A stretch of 64,000 nucleotides of DNA from assembly GCF_004210375.1 (NCBI RefSeq), contig NC_134830.1:168895874-168959873 (forward strand), in the 5' to 3' direction. The stretch comes from Tachypleus tridentatus. Its lineage: Eukaryota > Arthropoda > Merostomata > Xiphosura > Limulidae. Position 1 is the stretch's first letter; each line of letters opens with the position of its first letter. Positions 12,254 through 27,900 of the stretch are shown piece after piece. Below the pieces are notes generated by a model. That model saw nothing but the letters and a program-made list of their open reading frames with translations, was not told the origin of the DNA and ran no database searches. A program made the translations under genes and the position numbers.

Positions 12254-15200
12254 CTATAAAATAATGGATAATTTCAGCAACTGCATTAAATACACAAATA
12301 TAAAATACATTTATCAATAAACTTGAAGTTTTACACTTCATGTTAAGTTTTGATTAATACCATCCTCTTAAAAGCTTCAAAAGAAAAAAAATATAGCATG
12401 GCAAATCACAATATTTGTTCAATGTTTATTTAGTTGCAATACATAACAAACTAAGCAATTTTTGTAAAAGGTAATTTATGGATCCTTACAATATGCGACG
12501 TTGATTAATAATACTGTTCTATTATTTCATTTTAATTTCTAAACACCACAATTAAATGTGGACCATGCAAAAGATGCTTTTCAGATAGGACAGCTTGAGC
12601 TCATGTCTTAAACAAACTTATGGATGTCATATCACAGACTATTTTGCACAATTTACAGGCAGCATAAGCAATCAGCACTCAGTTGTGTAAACAGTCACCA
12701 TCAACAACAACGTTCCAAATTATTTTCTTCTGCAGGGAGTAATCACTCCCAGAATTCTGTCAGCAGAAGTAATGTTATTTTTTTTTATTTTTTACAAAGT
12801 GCAGCAGTAATATATTGTGATAAAAACAGTGATTTTACCAATTATGATATATTATTTCAAAAGGTGAAATTTGGCATACAATAAATTTAGCAAATTAAAT
12901 CACCACATATAGTTATGATAAATAGAAATAATGGCATTAAAACTACTACTTGTGTGTGCATTTATACATATATGTGTGTGTGTTTTTACATAAAGTTGGA
13001 ACATTTACAGGTGTACCAACAGAAACTTATGGTGGTTAGATAGCACTATTTTTGCAGCTCTACTGTGTGAACTGTGCAGGTCTTGTGCAAAACTGCAGAA
13101 AGCTAGCAACAAAAAACATGCACCAATTAATTACCATACTACCATTAAAGTGACAGGAGCTATATTCATTTTCCCACAGCAGTAAAATAACTTATCAATA
13201 TTTTTTAAGGTTGTAAGTGGGCAATTTTTAGTCAGGAATTATGCCCGTATGCCTCTTATCTGGAGCACTGAACAAACATATTGTGTGAATAGTGCTGGTA
13301 TATAGTAATAGAAAACCTAATAACCTCTGCAAATATTGTTCTCTGCACTTAACAGTTGACAATCAGCATACACTTTGTCAACAGTGAACAAAAGAGAATT
13401 TCTGTGACCATACATAGGCCCATAGGAATAAGTCTAACAGTTTCCAAAACTTTCTTTGTTTTAAAATATCACACACAAATCAGAATAGTAGTTTTCATGT
13501 TCATTGATCGAAATTACTGTGAAGCAAATAAGGTATTCTGAGGCTGGATGTTTGACAAAAACAAAAAGATTCCAACAGTTAAAATTGAGGTGGAGAATAC
13601 AGTGTTGATCAAAGTATAAAAGTGATATTTATTACAATACCAAGTCAGAAATAGGTAAGTGAATGAGACAATGGATGGTGCTTCAAAAAATGAAGATACA
13701 AATGATGAAGAAATTATTCTCTAAACTATGAAGATGTTGAGAAGAAAATCTACAGAGATCTTAAAGATAAATAAGATGGAAAAAGATGATTCTCTAGGCT
13801 TAGTAAGCGTGAGACACTATATGCATAGAAACAATATATTTTTCAGAGCAGAGACGTAACCCACACAATCAGTTCTCTAGAAATGTTTAGAGGTTAAACT
13901 TTGCTTAACTTAATTACACTGATGTTGCTCTAAAATGAAAAAGAGACATCTGCCAACATCATCTGTCACCTTTAAAAAATATCAAAACTATTTACATGGG
14001 AGGCTTGTGTTGACCATGTTTAACTAGCAAGAAACTATGGTCAGTACAACACGAGGCAGATTTCCTGTAAACAAGTCTTCAAACTCTCTTCAGGTGTGAG
14101 CATATGAAAAACTTTTGAACATTCTGGTAAACTAAAAGTTTACCTTTCTTGGCTGAAAGACAAATTAAAGTTGGTAACTCCAGATGCTATACTCAATTTA
14201 TTTTGTAAGAATGAAACTGTTGAGTAGTACTTTCTAGAGAAAAAAAAACAAGTGCTGAAGATTTTTAATTGTAAGTACTAAATGAAAAGATATGCACTTA
14301 TTGTTTCCCTAGTGAGTGACCACAGTTATTAGCTCTACAACTTCTAATAACAAAAACCATACACTGAGCCTTTGGCATAATGGCTAAAATAACCTATAGA
14401 ATGACCTATTTGTAAACTCCAGTCACATTCTAAACTTTTAAGCAACAAATTACTTAGTATGTACACATATTCAAATGTTATTTTGCTTATAAAATGCTTT
14501 TACTATTTTTGGAGATAAAATATTACTTTCCAGTAACACGTCAAGATGATTTTTTTATAGTTAATACTTAACACAGCCAATATGCAAGTTAGCATACCCA
14601 TTACAGATGGTGTAACATTTAATAAGTAATGAAACTAAGCTACTGAACAGAGTATTATCTGTATAGCTAATTGCATAGTCATACATTCTGATGTGTTTTT
14701 TACCCGATTGGTTCAAGTCATGTTTACTTTGTCAAAGAGGATTTATCACAGTAACGTCTATAAGCCTTTCTAGCAATCAGTATACACTTAAAATACTTCA
14801 TAATCCAGAAACAATTTATAGGTGCTGTTTGTTTTAAGAGTAGGAGATCAGTTTCTAGACTTGAGACTCATTTTGTAAGTGGAAAGGCACTTTCTGCATC
14901 TGAGGACAAAGTAGCAGTAATATTATAAGTATAAATTATCTGTAGAATATCATGATGTAGTAACTGCAGCTGACAATCATACAGATAGAACTGATTTTAT
15001 GTATGTGTCTCTACAGTCAAATCGCAACCGGTTAAATTAAGCATTAGGCAGAAGTTAATTGCACTGTGTACCTTAAACACAGGAATTTAACTGTTGTTAA
15101 AGCCCAATTTTTATAACTCAACATAATAACAATCTTTCTCGTGAAAGGTTTTTATTATAGATACTTATATGAAAAATATATCTGTACAGACTCCATTCAA

Positions 15201-18200
15201 CAAGTTGAAGAACCACATATTTCAACCCGAATATCATACATCTCATTTGAACAGCTACACAGAGATTGATAGGAATACACTGATTAGCTACAGAAGTGAG
15301 GAACACTGTATTTCAGTCCTAGGTTATTCTAAGGGTTGTAGTTTCATGTCTAAACATCCAGGCTTCTATCACTGAGATATTAGTTGAGAGCTATGTGGAC
15401 ATGCTTAACTTTCCAAATGGTTAAGCCTTTTACTGGGTTTTTCAAATAGTATTCTGCTAACTATTTTGGATTTAAAGGATTCCCTTTCCATACAAAGATC
15501 AATCTACTTGACTTGTCAACTTTGGTCAGGATTACCTACAAGTAGCAAGTGTAGTAATCAGCATTGTATAGACTAATTGTCAGAAAATACTTTATTGGTA
15601 GTATACATAGTAATGTAAATATATGGGTATGTCAGGCTAAGGGTTATTCTACAGCAGGTGACTGTAACTTGTTGGTGATAACTTTGACAATAAATGGCAT
15701 GCAATCCACTTGTTTTCAAAATCATAGATATATTTGAAACAAGTTAAACAAATGTACAAAAATCTTTACAGAAATCATGGTTATTTTCTTCTTATAAAAG
15801 TCCACTTAGACCAGTACAATTGTTTTAGAATTCAGTGGACAAGCTGAACTATTTTTATCTTTTTCTTCTCATTGCAATAGTATCTGTGTATAATTCACTT
15901 ATGCTGTTGCCGAGTTATCTCAGTTGTATTCTGAACCTCGAATAACCATTTGCTTTTTGTACTTCCAGTAAACGTCTGCCTATTGTCAAAGTTCACAGAT
16001 GGATTTCTTGTTTACAATGCCATTTGGCAAGACAAATTATTCTCCTTATCTCTGTCAAACTGTTACTTTCATTCTAATATATCAACCATCAGGCCATTCA
16101 CTCCTTCTATGGTTTACTTTATATTTTCTAACTTTTCTCTGAATGAACTTCTCTCTCACAACTTTTCTTTTACTTTGTTTCCACTCATCTTGTCATGGCT
16201 ATTTATACATCTACAACTTAGGTCTTTTACAAATTTTAACAGCATCAACATCAATGGATTGCAAACATAATGTTCAATAGTCTCAACATCAACAAATTAT
16301 GAGCACAAAATAAACTAATTAACAACAACATTTACACTAGTCTTTAATATCCAACACTAATCAATTAATCATACTTCTGATTATATCTACCATCACACAA
16401 ACAATCAATAATCAGCATGAGGGTTAGTGGTTTGGTTTGTTTTGAATTAGGGCAAACCTACAAAAGTGCTATCTGCACAAGCCACCCATAATTTAGCAGT
16501 GTAAGACTAGAGGGAAGGCAGATAGTCATCATCACCACCTGCCAACTCTTGGGCTACTCTTTTACCAACGAAAAGTGGGATTGACCATAACATTATAATG
16601 CCCCAACTGCTGAAATTCGAGCGTGTTTGGTGTAACAGGGATTCAAACCTGCAACCCTCGGATTACAAGTCTAGTGCCCTAGCCACCTGGCCATGCCAAG
16701 CCTTAGGGTTAGTGACTGTTCCAACTATTCAAGTAATTAAAATTCTGCCATCAAGCCTGTTAGACCCATCTTTGTTTTATCTGGCAAAGCTAAAAAGTCT
16801 ATCTTACACTGTTGCAAATTTTGAATAAACTAGAGGGAAGGCAATTGGCTGGCATCAATTATTCAAACATATCCAATTAATGAAACTTTGTTTAGGAAAT
16901 TGAAAAGTATTTCATAAGTTGATGAATTATCATTGGGATCTTTGAATAAAGTGAGCTGGTTATAAAGTCACTTCACTGTAAATGCTAGTCTAAGAAACTA
17001 CAATATACTTAGAGAGTACTCTACTGTAAAAGTCATTGAGAAATTATCCCATAGCAAAATGTAATCTCAAAAAGCTTGCAAATACACAGTATCATACTGT
17101 ACTAACTGTACATGATGATGTTTTTGGGTAAGTATGTAAACAGTGCCAGAGTTTTCAGAGAAGTGAGCTAACCACCACTAAAGTGCTTTGTTATACAAAA
17201 CCAAGATTGCTAAATTTCAAGCCTATTATTTTGGGGGAGAAATTCATTTAGTGAGATAGTGTAACAACAAACTGCACCTCTTGTCAATACCGTCGATATG
17301 ACAGGTGTTATTCATTTGATTCCAAAGTTCAGATAACACTTAGATTCTCAGTTTTTGAGACTGAGCTGTACGAGTGGTCAAGATTTGATTCTGAAGCACT
17401 AGTTTCTGCCAAATTTGATTATGGTATAGAAAATTTAAGTAAACTCTCTTTCATGTACCAAACAAATGGATCAATATTTAACAGTATGTGGACCATAATT
17501 TCATCAGATATATGTCAGATAATCTGAACTTTGTTTAGTGCAGTCTCGCACTTGATAACTTATCGTTTGTTACATCCTTAAAGATAGCCCAAAGAGCAAT
17601 CGAACAATAAAATTAAACAAAAACAACAGTTGTAAAGAGATATCAGACTTAAAGCTCTTAAGATAAATAGCTGCCTTTAACAAACTCCAGTCATTCTAAA
17701 GAGAAAAAAAATGTGTCATTAATTTTATCTAGTATTTTTCAACTTTTACTTACATGCAGTTAATGTTATGTTTGAGAAAATAAGAGAAGGTTGTGGAAAA
17801 CTTTTGATATTCATTTAGGAGAGCCTAGAGATTATATAAATGAAATATGAAAAGTGTAAGGTGAAAAAGTATTTTTATTTTAAACAAACAAATTACCTTT
17901 TACTTAGACTGACTCAGCTAAAGGCTTTATAAATTGACAGACATTATTTATTAAAAATACATCATTAAGAGCGTACTTTTTGTACTCTTAACTAAAAGAT
18001 TGCCAAATTTCATGAAGATTAATTTAGTTCATTAACAGTTATAGCATGTATAGTTTCATGTTTACAAGGTTATTTAAACTGGCTGAGACTCTTAGCCACA
18101 TGGTTAATGAATCAGATCAATACTTAGCCTCTCAACAAACTGAAAGTTACCCCTGTGGACCATCTCAGAGTGTTGACTGCTCTGAATGAAAGGTGATTTT

Positions 18201-18958
18201 TAATGGAAGTTTAGAAGTACTTTTTTTCATTTGATAATTATTAAATTTCATCTGTATAACATCTAAAACCTTGAAAATCAATATCAAATATTCTTTATCA
18301 CTTTAACTTTTGTTCTGAAATTTTCTCCGCTAAAAACATTCAGTCATTTTGACTGAACTGATAACCACCATAACTAAATGCAAAATAAAATAAATAGTAT
18401 TGTTCTATCCTTTTTTCAGTATTGATCACAAAATTCCAAAGTACTTCTCCTGAGAGTTTCTACTTCTAAGCTTTTCACATCTATTTCCTATAGTTATTTA
18501 ACTATTAGTGGCTAAAGTAGAAACCTGCTAAACACAAAGAAATGAACGACTGCTTCTGCCACTTAACTATTTACATAAAACAATATGATACCGTCAACAG
18601 CAAACAAGCATGTGCAGCCACAATAAACTCAGATTCCCACAGAGGTTATCTTAATCTTGGATTTGAGATCACAGTGGTGAAGGATATATAAGCTTGTTAG
18701 TAGCTGCAAGGAGAATTGATGAAAGTTAATAAAAATTCAAGAATATTTTTCTGCTATGGGTTTGTACAAAGTCAGAGGTGATCCAATAAATTTGGTACAT
18801 CTTTGGGTATTAGTTATTCTTTTGTCAGTGATTATAAGAACTTTGCAGTGTAGGTATACAACGTAAGTGCTTACGAATAATCATATAAATTGTTACTATT
18901 TTACTCATAAACACTTAATTTTTAGCTATTTGTTTTTAAAGCACTGAACAATAAATAA

Positions 18959-18994
<36 letters not shown>

Positions 18995-21900
18995 AACAAT
19001 GATTTCTAGTATTACACTGTAACAAAACAGACTTTCGTATATGCTTTGTACTCACTAAGCCTAACGTGAGTCTTGTGGAGGAAGGAAAATTACTTTTTGT
19101 CCATTTCATATGTGCTTACTTCTTAGTTATTTTTCTTAATGCAATGAACAATAAATAAAATAATATACATATAGTAAAACAGTGATTTCTAGTATTACAC
19201 TGTAACTAAATTGACTTTCATATATTCCTTGTATTCACTAAGCCTAGCTGATAGTCTTGTGGAAGGAGGAAAATTAATTTTTGTACATTTCAAATACACA
19301 TTCTAGAACACCAAAAATTTAGTAATTTGCTATACTGATACACATAAAAGTACCACAATTTACTTGGCTATATATAGATTGTACAAAATCTCATTTCTGT
19401 TCCAAACAACAACTTTATCAAAATATTTCAACATAATGTAGAAACAAATGTAGAGGACAGCATTTTGAACACTTTCAGTCTTTCGTCTTCAAGGCCTGAA
19501 GACTTTTGAAACTTTGTTCTCTACACTTGTGTCTTTACAAAAGGCAGTTGCCATCCACTCAATTAAGTTTTGTCATGAATACTCTGCCTAAACAGTCTGT
19601 CAAAGAATATTTCAACTTTTTCAATAACAAATCCATTTTTCCACTTCAAGCAAATTAAAAACATATATTTAACAGAAGTAAGCATAAGTAGATTAGTGAT
19701 TTTAACAGAAAGTAGTAGTGGCAGGGGCTACCATGGTAGGCTTGTTAAATAATTCAGCAAATCAAAAAAGTGGAAGATTCTCATTTTGTATTACAGCTTG
19801 TCAATGAATGAATGAATGAATGAGAGTTTCTAATTTGTCACCCACTACATATGTTGTATGTTAGACAAAATACAATATAAACTAACCAATATGACAATAG
19901 AACATACAATATGACATAATAAATGTTATTTAGCATTTTTAACTTTTTCTTTATAATTAAAAAAATAAAACATAATATTAAAATTTGAAATATAAACAAC
20001 ATTTTGATACCAATTTTATTGGCATTCATTCACAATAAAGTTTTAACTACATTTTGAAAATATTTTGTTTTTTTGTTTTTTGAATTTTGTGTGAAGCTAC
20101 TTGAGGGCTATCTGCATTAGCCATCCCTAATTTAGCAGTGCAAGACTAAAGGGAAGGCAGCTAGTCATCACAACCCACCACCAACTCTTAGACTACTCTT
20201 TTACCAATGAATAGTGGGAATGACCATCACATTATAATGCCCCTATGGCCGAATAGGCGAGCATGTTTGGTGTGATGGGATTCAAAGCCACGACCCTCAG
20301 GTTACGAGTCGAGTGCCTTAACCTTGAAAATAACTCTTAAAACATTGTGACATGCAACATTTGACCTGTCCATATGTTGCAAGTTAAATTGCTACAATAT
20401 TTTAACTGTTGTTTATAAATCCAGAAATTGTATTGAAAGTACTCACAAAATGTCAGCTTCCCAAAGATAAAACAAATAATGCTCAGTGCTATTTTCACTG
20501 GAAAAATTTTTCATGACTTATGCAAATGATTAACTACTCAAAATTAGATTTTCTGATTATTTCTTTTGCCTGATTATTTCAGTTATCTTGTAAATATAAA
20601 TGATTGCAAAACTGTCATTATGACTTCTCATTATTACTTTTAATTATTTCAAGTTTTTCATGAAATTAGTTAACATCAAAATTAGGGTTCCTGATTAAAA
20701 AAGAAATATTTCTTAAAATCTCTCATTAATATTTTTGATTCAATTTTTTTAAGCTTTGGTTTGAGAGACACTTGATGATTAGGAGAGATGTGATATAACT
20801 TTGAGGTTCTTAACTTGTTGCCATTAAATATGTTTAACCTTTCATCCAAGAGAGGGGTCATTATTTTTTCTTCATCTTCTTTAATTATGGGAAAGCTATT
20901 AAGGCATCTAATTTTGAGCTACCAACAGAAGCCTGTAGTCCACTTATAACGACCTTACGCCTCAAAGAATGAACAGGTTTTGTGGCACTAGGTACCAATC
21001 CATGATCCATATGTAATTCATAAGGCAACCACCACAACTACCAGACAATGCCAACAAGGGTGTATATTGTTTTCTTCTTAAATGCCATAAACATAACCAG
21101 TGTTATATTACTGAAGGCATACACACAATAAAGCAGTTGGCTTGGAAAATACAAGCCCTACTTCCACCCATAAAATTAAAATTTGTTCAAAAGTATGTAC
21201 TAGGAAAATTCATAATTAGATAGCAGAATAGTTACTTCCCAGGTACACTACTTTAAAAGAATAAACAAAACACTTACTTTGTTCTTCACTAAGTGATTAT
21301 TATAATATATCCAAAAGCACAGTTTTGTTTCAGTCTTTTAAATTTGAATATTATTTGTTTGCTGTAGAAATCCAGTCCATACATGTAAAGAGTAGGTGTA
21401 AAGTGGCTAAGGTGTGTGCAAGCAAATTTGTTGTTCATAGCAGTAAAATAATTTTTCTAACCATGTTATCAGCTGAGCTAGTAAACCAGGTAAATTTCAG
21501 TAGTTTTTAGGGTATTATATCTTTGTGACTAATGTATTTTTTGTATAATAAATGCATATTTGAAAGGTGTATGAACATTTGTTTGACCAATGTACTAAAA
21601 AAAAAAAAAAAAACTATTTAGCTATGCTTCTGAATGCACATATCTCACACCATGCAGCATATCAGTGTATGAGAATATGCTCATGTATTTCCACAGTGAC
21701 AGATTTTCCACAAATTAATAAATTGCTTAAATGCTAATACTTGAAATAAACAACCTTTTAAGACCAAAATGTTGTTTCTGTTTAATTAGAGACTCGATAT
21801 TTCCCTTAACAGCTTCTTCGGAAGCGTTTACTTAAACAAACCGAAACTGGTTGTACTGAGCTTTAGATGCTTTAAATAATAACTTCAGTTTGAATCTATA

Positions 21901-24900
21901 ATATGCATTTATACTACATGGTTTTGACCTATTAAGTAATAAAGTTTGTTGTTTGAAGAAAAGTACTGGCAGATATGTAGCACCTTGTCAAGTGCTTTCT
22001 GAAAATTCACATCCAGCAGATCCACACTTACCCTAAATTTTGTAAGTAGTGACCTTTTGTAAGAATATCAAGGATTTGTAAGACAAGATTTTCCCTTGGA
22101 GAAATCATGTTGACTATCCAGTATAATTCCAAACTATGCTAAATGACTACAAAACATCTTTAATCAGATTTTCCAAACTTTTTCCCAAAACTGATGTAAG
22201 ATTAATGGGGCTACAATTACTGGGACAATTTTTATCCCCTCCCTTGAAAAAAACAGTTACATCAGTTAACTTTTAATCCTCTGGTACTTGCCCAGTATTC
22301 ACAGGTGGACAAAATACAGTCATAAGAGGATCACATATCCAATCTTGAACCTCATTTAAAACCCTTGGGAAAATATCTGGCCCAGAATCCTTCATATTCT
22401 TTAAAGTTCTATATTTTCTTTTTAACTGGCTCAGGATTAACTCAGTCATCTTGTTTGCTCTCATTTCAATCTATCAACTGTTTAAGATGTAGAATATTAC
22501 CTTAATCTTTGTTTTAAAAAAATAACAGCAAAGTAAAAGTAACATTTAATAACCCACCCATCTGATTATATTTTTATATTTTCACTGGATCTTAAAAAAG
22601 GATGCATACATTACTATGTCACAACTTAGAATAACATATCTTTTACTAGATTTGCTGTCACTTAACAAATTTGCTCACTCATGTCCATGTGTGTTTTTTG
22701 GCCATCTTGTGATAGATACAATATAACAAGAGATGTATCAGTAAGAGTTAAGTCCATAAACCACATGTGATGTTATTAAAGACAACTTTCTGTCCTTAAA
22801 TCTAAAAAAAGAAAATTGCAATTATTTTTTCACTAACATTGCATGACCATCCAAGTAGTGTAGCCCCATTAATGCTGGATTTTTGGCACTTGCAACGTCA
22901 TCTACATATTCCCATATGTTTCAAACAAAATTAGGATGTCTACCTGCATACAGTTGTAATTGTGATGCTGGTTATTTTCATTACATTATAGATAAGTTGT
23001 TTTACACTCAGCTTCCTCTACAAATTACCATATGGTGTGTTAAATGTAATTCCACTTTAGCAGCAAATTTCAATAGCTGTTTGAAACACAAAATTAGTTT
23101 GTCCAGTTCCATTATTCCACCAGAATAAATTAATTCAGTTGCTAGTTGTAAACATTTCATCTAAAGGGATTGGAACATAGAGTTCCAAGAGTTTGTGGTG
23201 TGGACTAGCTGCCTTTCCTCTGGTCTTTTAATATCAAATTATGGAGCTAGCACAAATGGCATTGAAGAAGCTTTGCATAAAACTAAAGCAAACCAAATAT
23301 TAAGGCCTGAATTAAACAGAACTACTTCATCAATTGAACTTGTTAAAAAATATATGGTATTGGTTTAGTAAAACACAACTCTTAGTCAAGAACTCTTATA
23401 TAATATTAATAACTTAACATTTTACATGTGAAATATGTTATATATCCATGTAACTACATTATACTTAATATTGTAAAATAATAATGTATCGAGAGAAATT
23501 TATAGATGATTAAAAAATGGGCTCATATTGCATTATACAATAGCTTTTAAAACTAAGAATCTCAGGTGATAACACAAATATTTTCTTTTAAAAAACGTTT
23601 GTATAATATTTTTCAAAAGACTTTCATTTTGTGGAATGAAAGTGAACCCCCCCCTCCTAAAAAAATCCTAGTTACATGCATGACTTAAGAGTTATACTTC
23701 ATTAATAAATAAGTTACAACAACTTCATATTATTAGTCTCTGCTTTGTCAAAGTTAATGCTTTCCTTACCTGAAAATGTATTTCAGATACATACCTCTCC
23801 ACAGAATAAATAGCTAATACCTTGTTCCACTTCTAAAAAAATTTCAGAACATCCATATATAAAAAAAAACCTTTACCCAAAAATTTCACTCCCACACAAA
23901 GCAATTTGTACTATGCCAGTCTATGTTAGTGACAGACTATGGATTTTCATAAAAAAAAGGCAACACATCCTCCATACTCATGAGCACCTTATATATTCCA
24001 AAAGCTCTTCTTAACAGAACAAAACAACACACCAAAAGTAAAGAGGAAGGATGTGTGGTTCTGCGGAGGTAAATATCTATATACAAAATACTTACCTAGA
24101 TGAAGAAAATGTTAATTTCAGAAATGTTACCTTTACACTAATCACAATGACTCAGTTTTCTGAAAATATTGAAGAAATGTATGCTGTTACTTATCAATAT
24201 TTAAGTATAAATACTCCACAGTAAAGTTAAAATGTGTTTTGTGAACTTAAGAACTACAAAATTATGGAGCTGGCATTTGGAGACTGAACAGAGAAACATA
24301 TCAACATATCCATAACAATATTTGATAGGTTCTGTATTATTTTGACCAATAAATTTCTTCTGTTAATGAATTCACAGCTTCCAGAAGACCAGTATATATA
24401 TAAGGCCAACAACCAGATGCTGTTGTCACAAGCACAAAAGTCATGCTTAAGACAGGAAAGCAGAAATCCAGAGTGAGTGCCTCCCTGTAATTTGATATGA
24501 AAAATGACAGTGGAGTTGTTGAAATAAGGTGAAACACAATGCCCAAACAGCTATAACAAAGGATGTTAGCAGGCAATGAGCTACTCACATCTGAAGACTC
24601 TGACAGCATGGAAAGGCACTGTCCTAGTTTCACTGTTTCAAAGGGGTAGTGTGTCCAGCACTTCTCTTTTCCTACCCAACCCTGTTTCTTTGTGTTTGAC
24701 AATCTTCCACATTCTACAACTTAGTATTTAAAAAATCCTATGACATGCAGTTTAAAATCTAGAATATACACCCTCTAAAATCTTGCTTAGCAAACTTACC
24801 TGCCTATTATATTAAATACGAATGGAATAAACAGAGGAAATCTAATATTTGTATCACAGGCTACACTCACAAATGGTTGTAAAAGACCAACTCCACAAAC

Positions 24901-27900
24901 ATCTCCATATAAAGAGAGTGTATTTTCTCTCATTCCAGTACCTTCACAATCTTACATAGTATGCAAGTTGCTGCTCTGGAATCATCAATTCTCAATTCTA
25001 CATGTAGCATGACATAAGGCAGAAGTTGTCATAAAATGTCACATTCCACAATGGGCTAAAATGGAAGAACTATCTGTTGTCACCAAATACTTTTTGTACC
25101 TTAAATCACTGAGAAATATTGAAGATTTAGAACAGAATTTATTTGAAGGAAGTTGTCCAGTAATTTGTTCCAGAGAAATTTCAAAGTAAATTTATGAGTA
25201 TTGTAATTGCTAGTTTAAATAGCAACTTTTCGTTTCAATCACAAGCAAAGAAGTTAGTTGAAACACCTTGTGTTAACCTCTCTGTTACAATAACTGTTAT
25301 CCATTATGTGCAATGTATATATATTATTTTAATGAAAATTGTGACAAAGTGTTTTAGTCATAACATAGCCCAAGCCTTTGCAACTTTGAATCAGGAATTC
25401 AATAATGTGATATGGAGAATGGCTGGATAAGTTTAGAGAGCACTAGTATGACTTTCAAAAATTTGTTGGATTTCTATTTGTTTAATTGATAGAATGATAT
25501 GTTCCTAAAATTAAGAAATAAATCTACTATTGTTAGTCCTAAGACACTTTGTAAGAACCTAGACATGTAAACATTATACTTATGAGTCAACAATGACCAT
25601 TTACAGTACCCATGGATTACTTCAAGCTTTACTTCACTGATATTCACTTTCAATTATGGATTAACATATGAAGACACCATAAATAACTTGGGTATAATCA
25701 TAAAATTCATTAATAAAGTACAACACAAAGGAAGTTTTGAGCAGACAAGGAAATGGTCAGAGGTATAAAATAAATTAACAAAGAGACAACTTTAACAGTT
25801 CCAGAAGAAGAGGACATTTGACTGACAAAGTGAACTAATATTACATCAGATGGGGCATCAAGCTTTGCATGAAAGACCAATGGTACAGGTGCTCTCTTAC
25901 AAGAAGCCTTAGGACCTGTCATCATCATGCATTGCCATGACCTCCATTTTGCATTGGGCTGTAGGAATGCCTTTTAGTGTGTGCCAAAAGTGGACAAGAT
26001 TCCACAGGGGTTAAATGACTTGTACAAGTACTTGGATTTAAGTGCAAGAATTTCATTTATCTTTGAAAAACCAATAACTGAATTATTGTAAAACTTGTTT
26101 CAAGATACCTCTACTCTTAAATTAAATGAAGAAATAAATCTGAGTTGTCAAACGAGGCCTTCAGATTACATACTTTTATAAGTCAGTAGTAATGTAGATA
26201 TATAACCATAAAATTAAAAATAAAAGACAAAATAATGAATAACAGAGGACATTTATCTTTCACATTTCATTTGCCTATTTCAGGTTCTGCAGCAGATACT
26301 TATCTAACCTGGTAACATCACCCAAGATGATAGTGTGAGAGTCCTTTTAAATCTTAATATAAAAGTATAGAATTGCCTAATCCTGAGGTATAATAAAAGC
26401 CAAAATCCTTGAGCTTCTGTGTACAAACCTGCCCTTTCAAATACACTCCACTCTGCACCCTTTTCAATCAAGCTAGGGGATTTGAAACGTCACTTCACAG
26501 GTGAACAAACACCAAAAATGGTGAAAGCATCCCAGTCCTTCATGTTCAATGGACACCAACACACTGATGCTTGAAAGCACCCACAACACGAGCTTTGAGA
26601 GGGCTTGTTAAGAATCCCAGGGATCAAATTATTACAGTCTCGCGTTCCCAAGGACTTTAACATTGCTTGAGGAATTTCATCTTTTCAGGTGGCTTTCTCA
26701 ATCTGGAATGCATGGTCCATCTATTCTTTATGATCAATGAAAGTGAACATATTGCATGGATAAATAATAAAACAAACAATTATTTAGGAAATGTACCTTT
26801 AGATGAGGGAATGTAATCTTCCTAATAGTTTTCCCTAAGGTGAATGTAATTTTATTTCATTACCTCTATCCCCGAGTCCGTGTGAACCCTGTCACGGTGC
26901 CTGCTGTTTTACGCCCATTACAGATTCTTTCATTTTTTACCATTCTGTTCTTGTTGTTATACCTCATGATATTGGCCATGCTATCAGCTGCTGTTTGTAT
27001 ATACAGAGAAGCTCACAAATTACTTCATAGTTGACGTGACTTTAACATTTTTATTCTAATTGGCCTAAACTTGTGATGTTAAACATACAGTAATATGACA
27101 ATTTTGAACTATGTTGTGATTGAAGCATTAAAAAAACTAGTTCAGCTATGAAATAGTTTTTTAATGCTTAAGTCACAAAACTGGATACTTATTAGAAAAT
27201 TCAAACTACCAGAAAGAGTTTTAGAACCCTTGATCGTGACCTAAACTGCATTTAAGGAATTACTTTCTGCATGATATGAGGATGCAAGGGCAGCCACATT
27301 GATTGTAAATCATCATAGTCAGTGACATGCTGTGAACATCTCAGCTTAGCCAGCAAAATTCTGCTTCAGTGACAGAAAAACAATGCAATTCAGAAATACA
27401 AACTACCTTTTACTGTCCCATTTTGTAAATAAACAAACAAACTTGTGGATTATGTTTTGACAAACCTTTCCTGTTTTTGCTTGGTTTGGAGTCAAAGTTA
27501 TGGTTTTTGTAAGTTATTTGCTTGGTCATAAATATATATTACATTTTAAATTCTACAGTCATACATCTTTAAAGATCTCAAATACATGAATATGTGATAA
27601 ACTAGGAGACAGAAAACAAAAGATACAAACACAAGAAGACTGCTGGCAGGACTATTTAGTTAGTAGGTTTTACAGTTGCAGAAGAATAATTTAAGCTGAT
27701 ACCAGTATGTACAAATAAAAAATAAATGTATTGATAAGATAAATCAACAATGATCAAAGAGAAAGACCATGCACCCCCCAACCACATAGCATAATGTCAA
27801 ATCTGAATCGGAATTATGAGTAGTCCTGCAGAGGCTGGTGCCACTCCTACTGATATCTGAAAAAAAAATCCAAGGATCCAAGTAGAAAAGCCACCATATT

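Noticed and set aside
15950-16270. Plus-strand 106-residue Phe/Leu/Ser frame
   Set aside because: No ATG, pyrimidine-rich composition, and its left part lies in a dispersed repeat.
26840-27034. Hydrophobic plus-strand frame, possible LINE tail
   Set aside because: Ends in IYREAHKLLHS, which looks vaguely like a LINE tail, but I could not match it to any domain with confidence.
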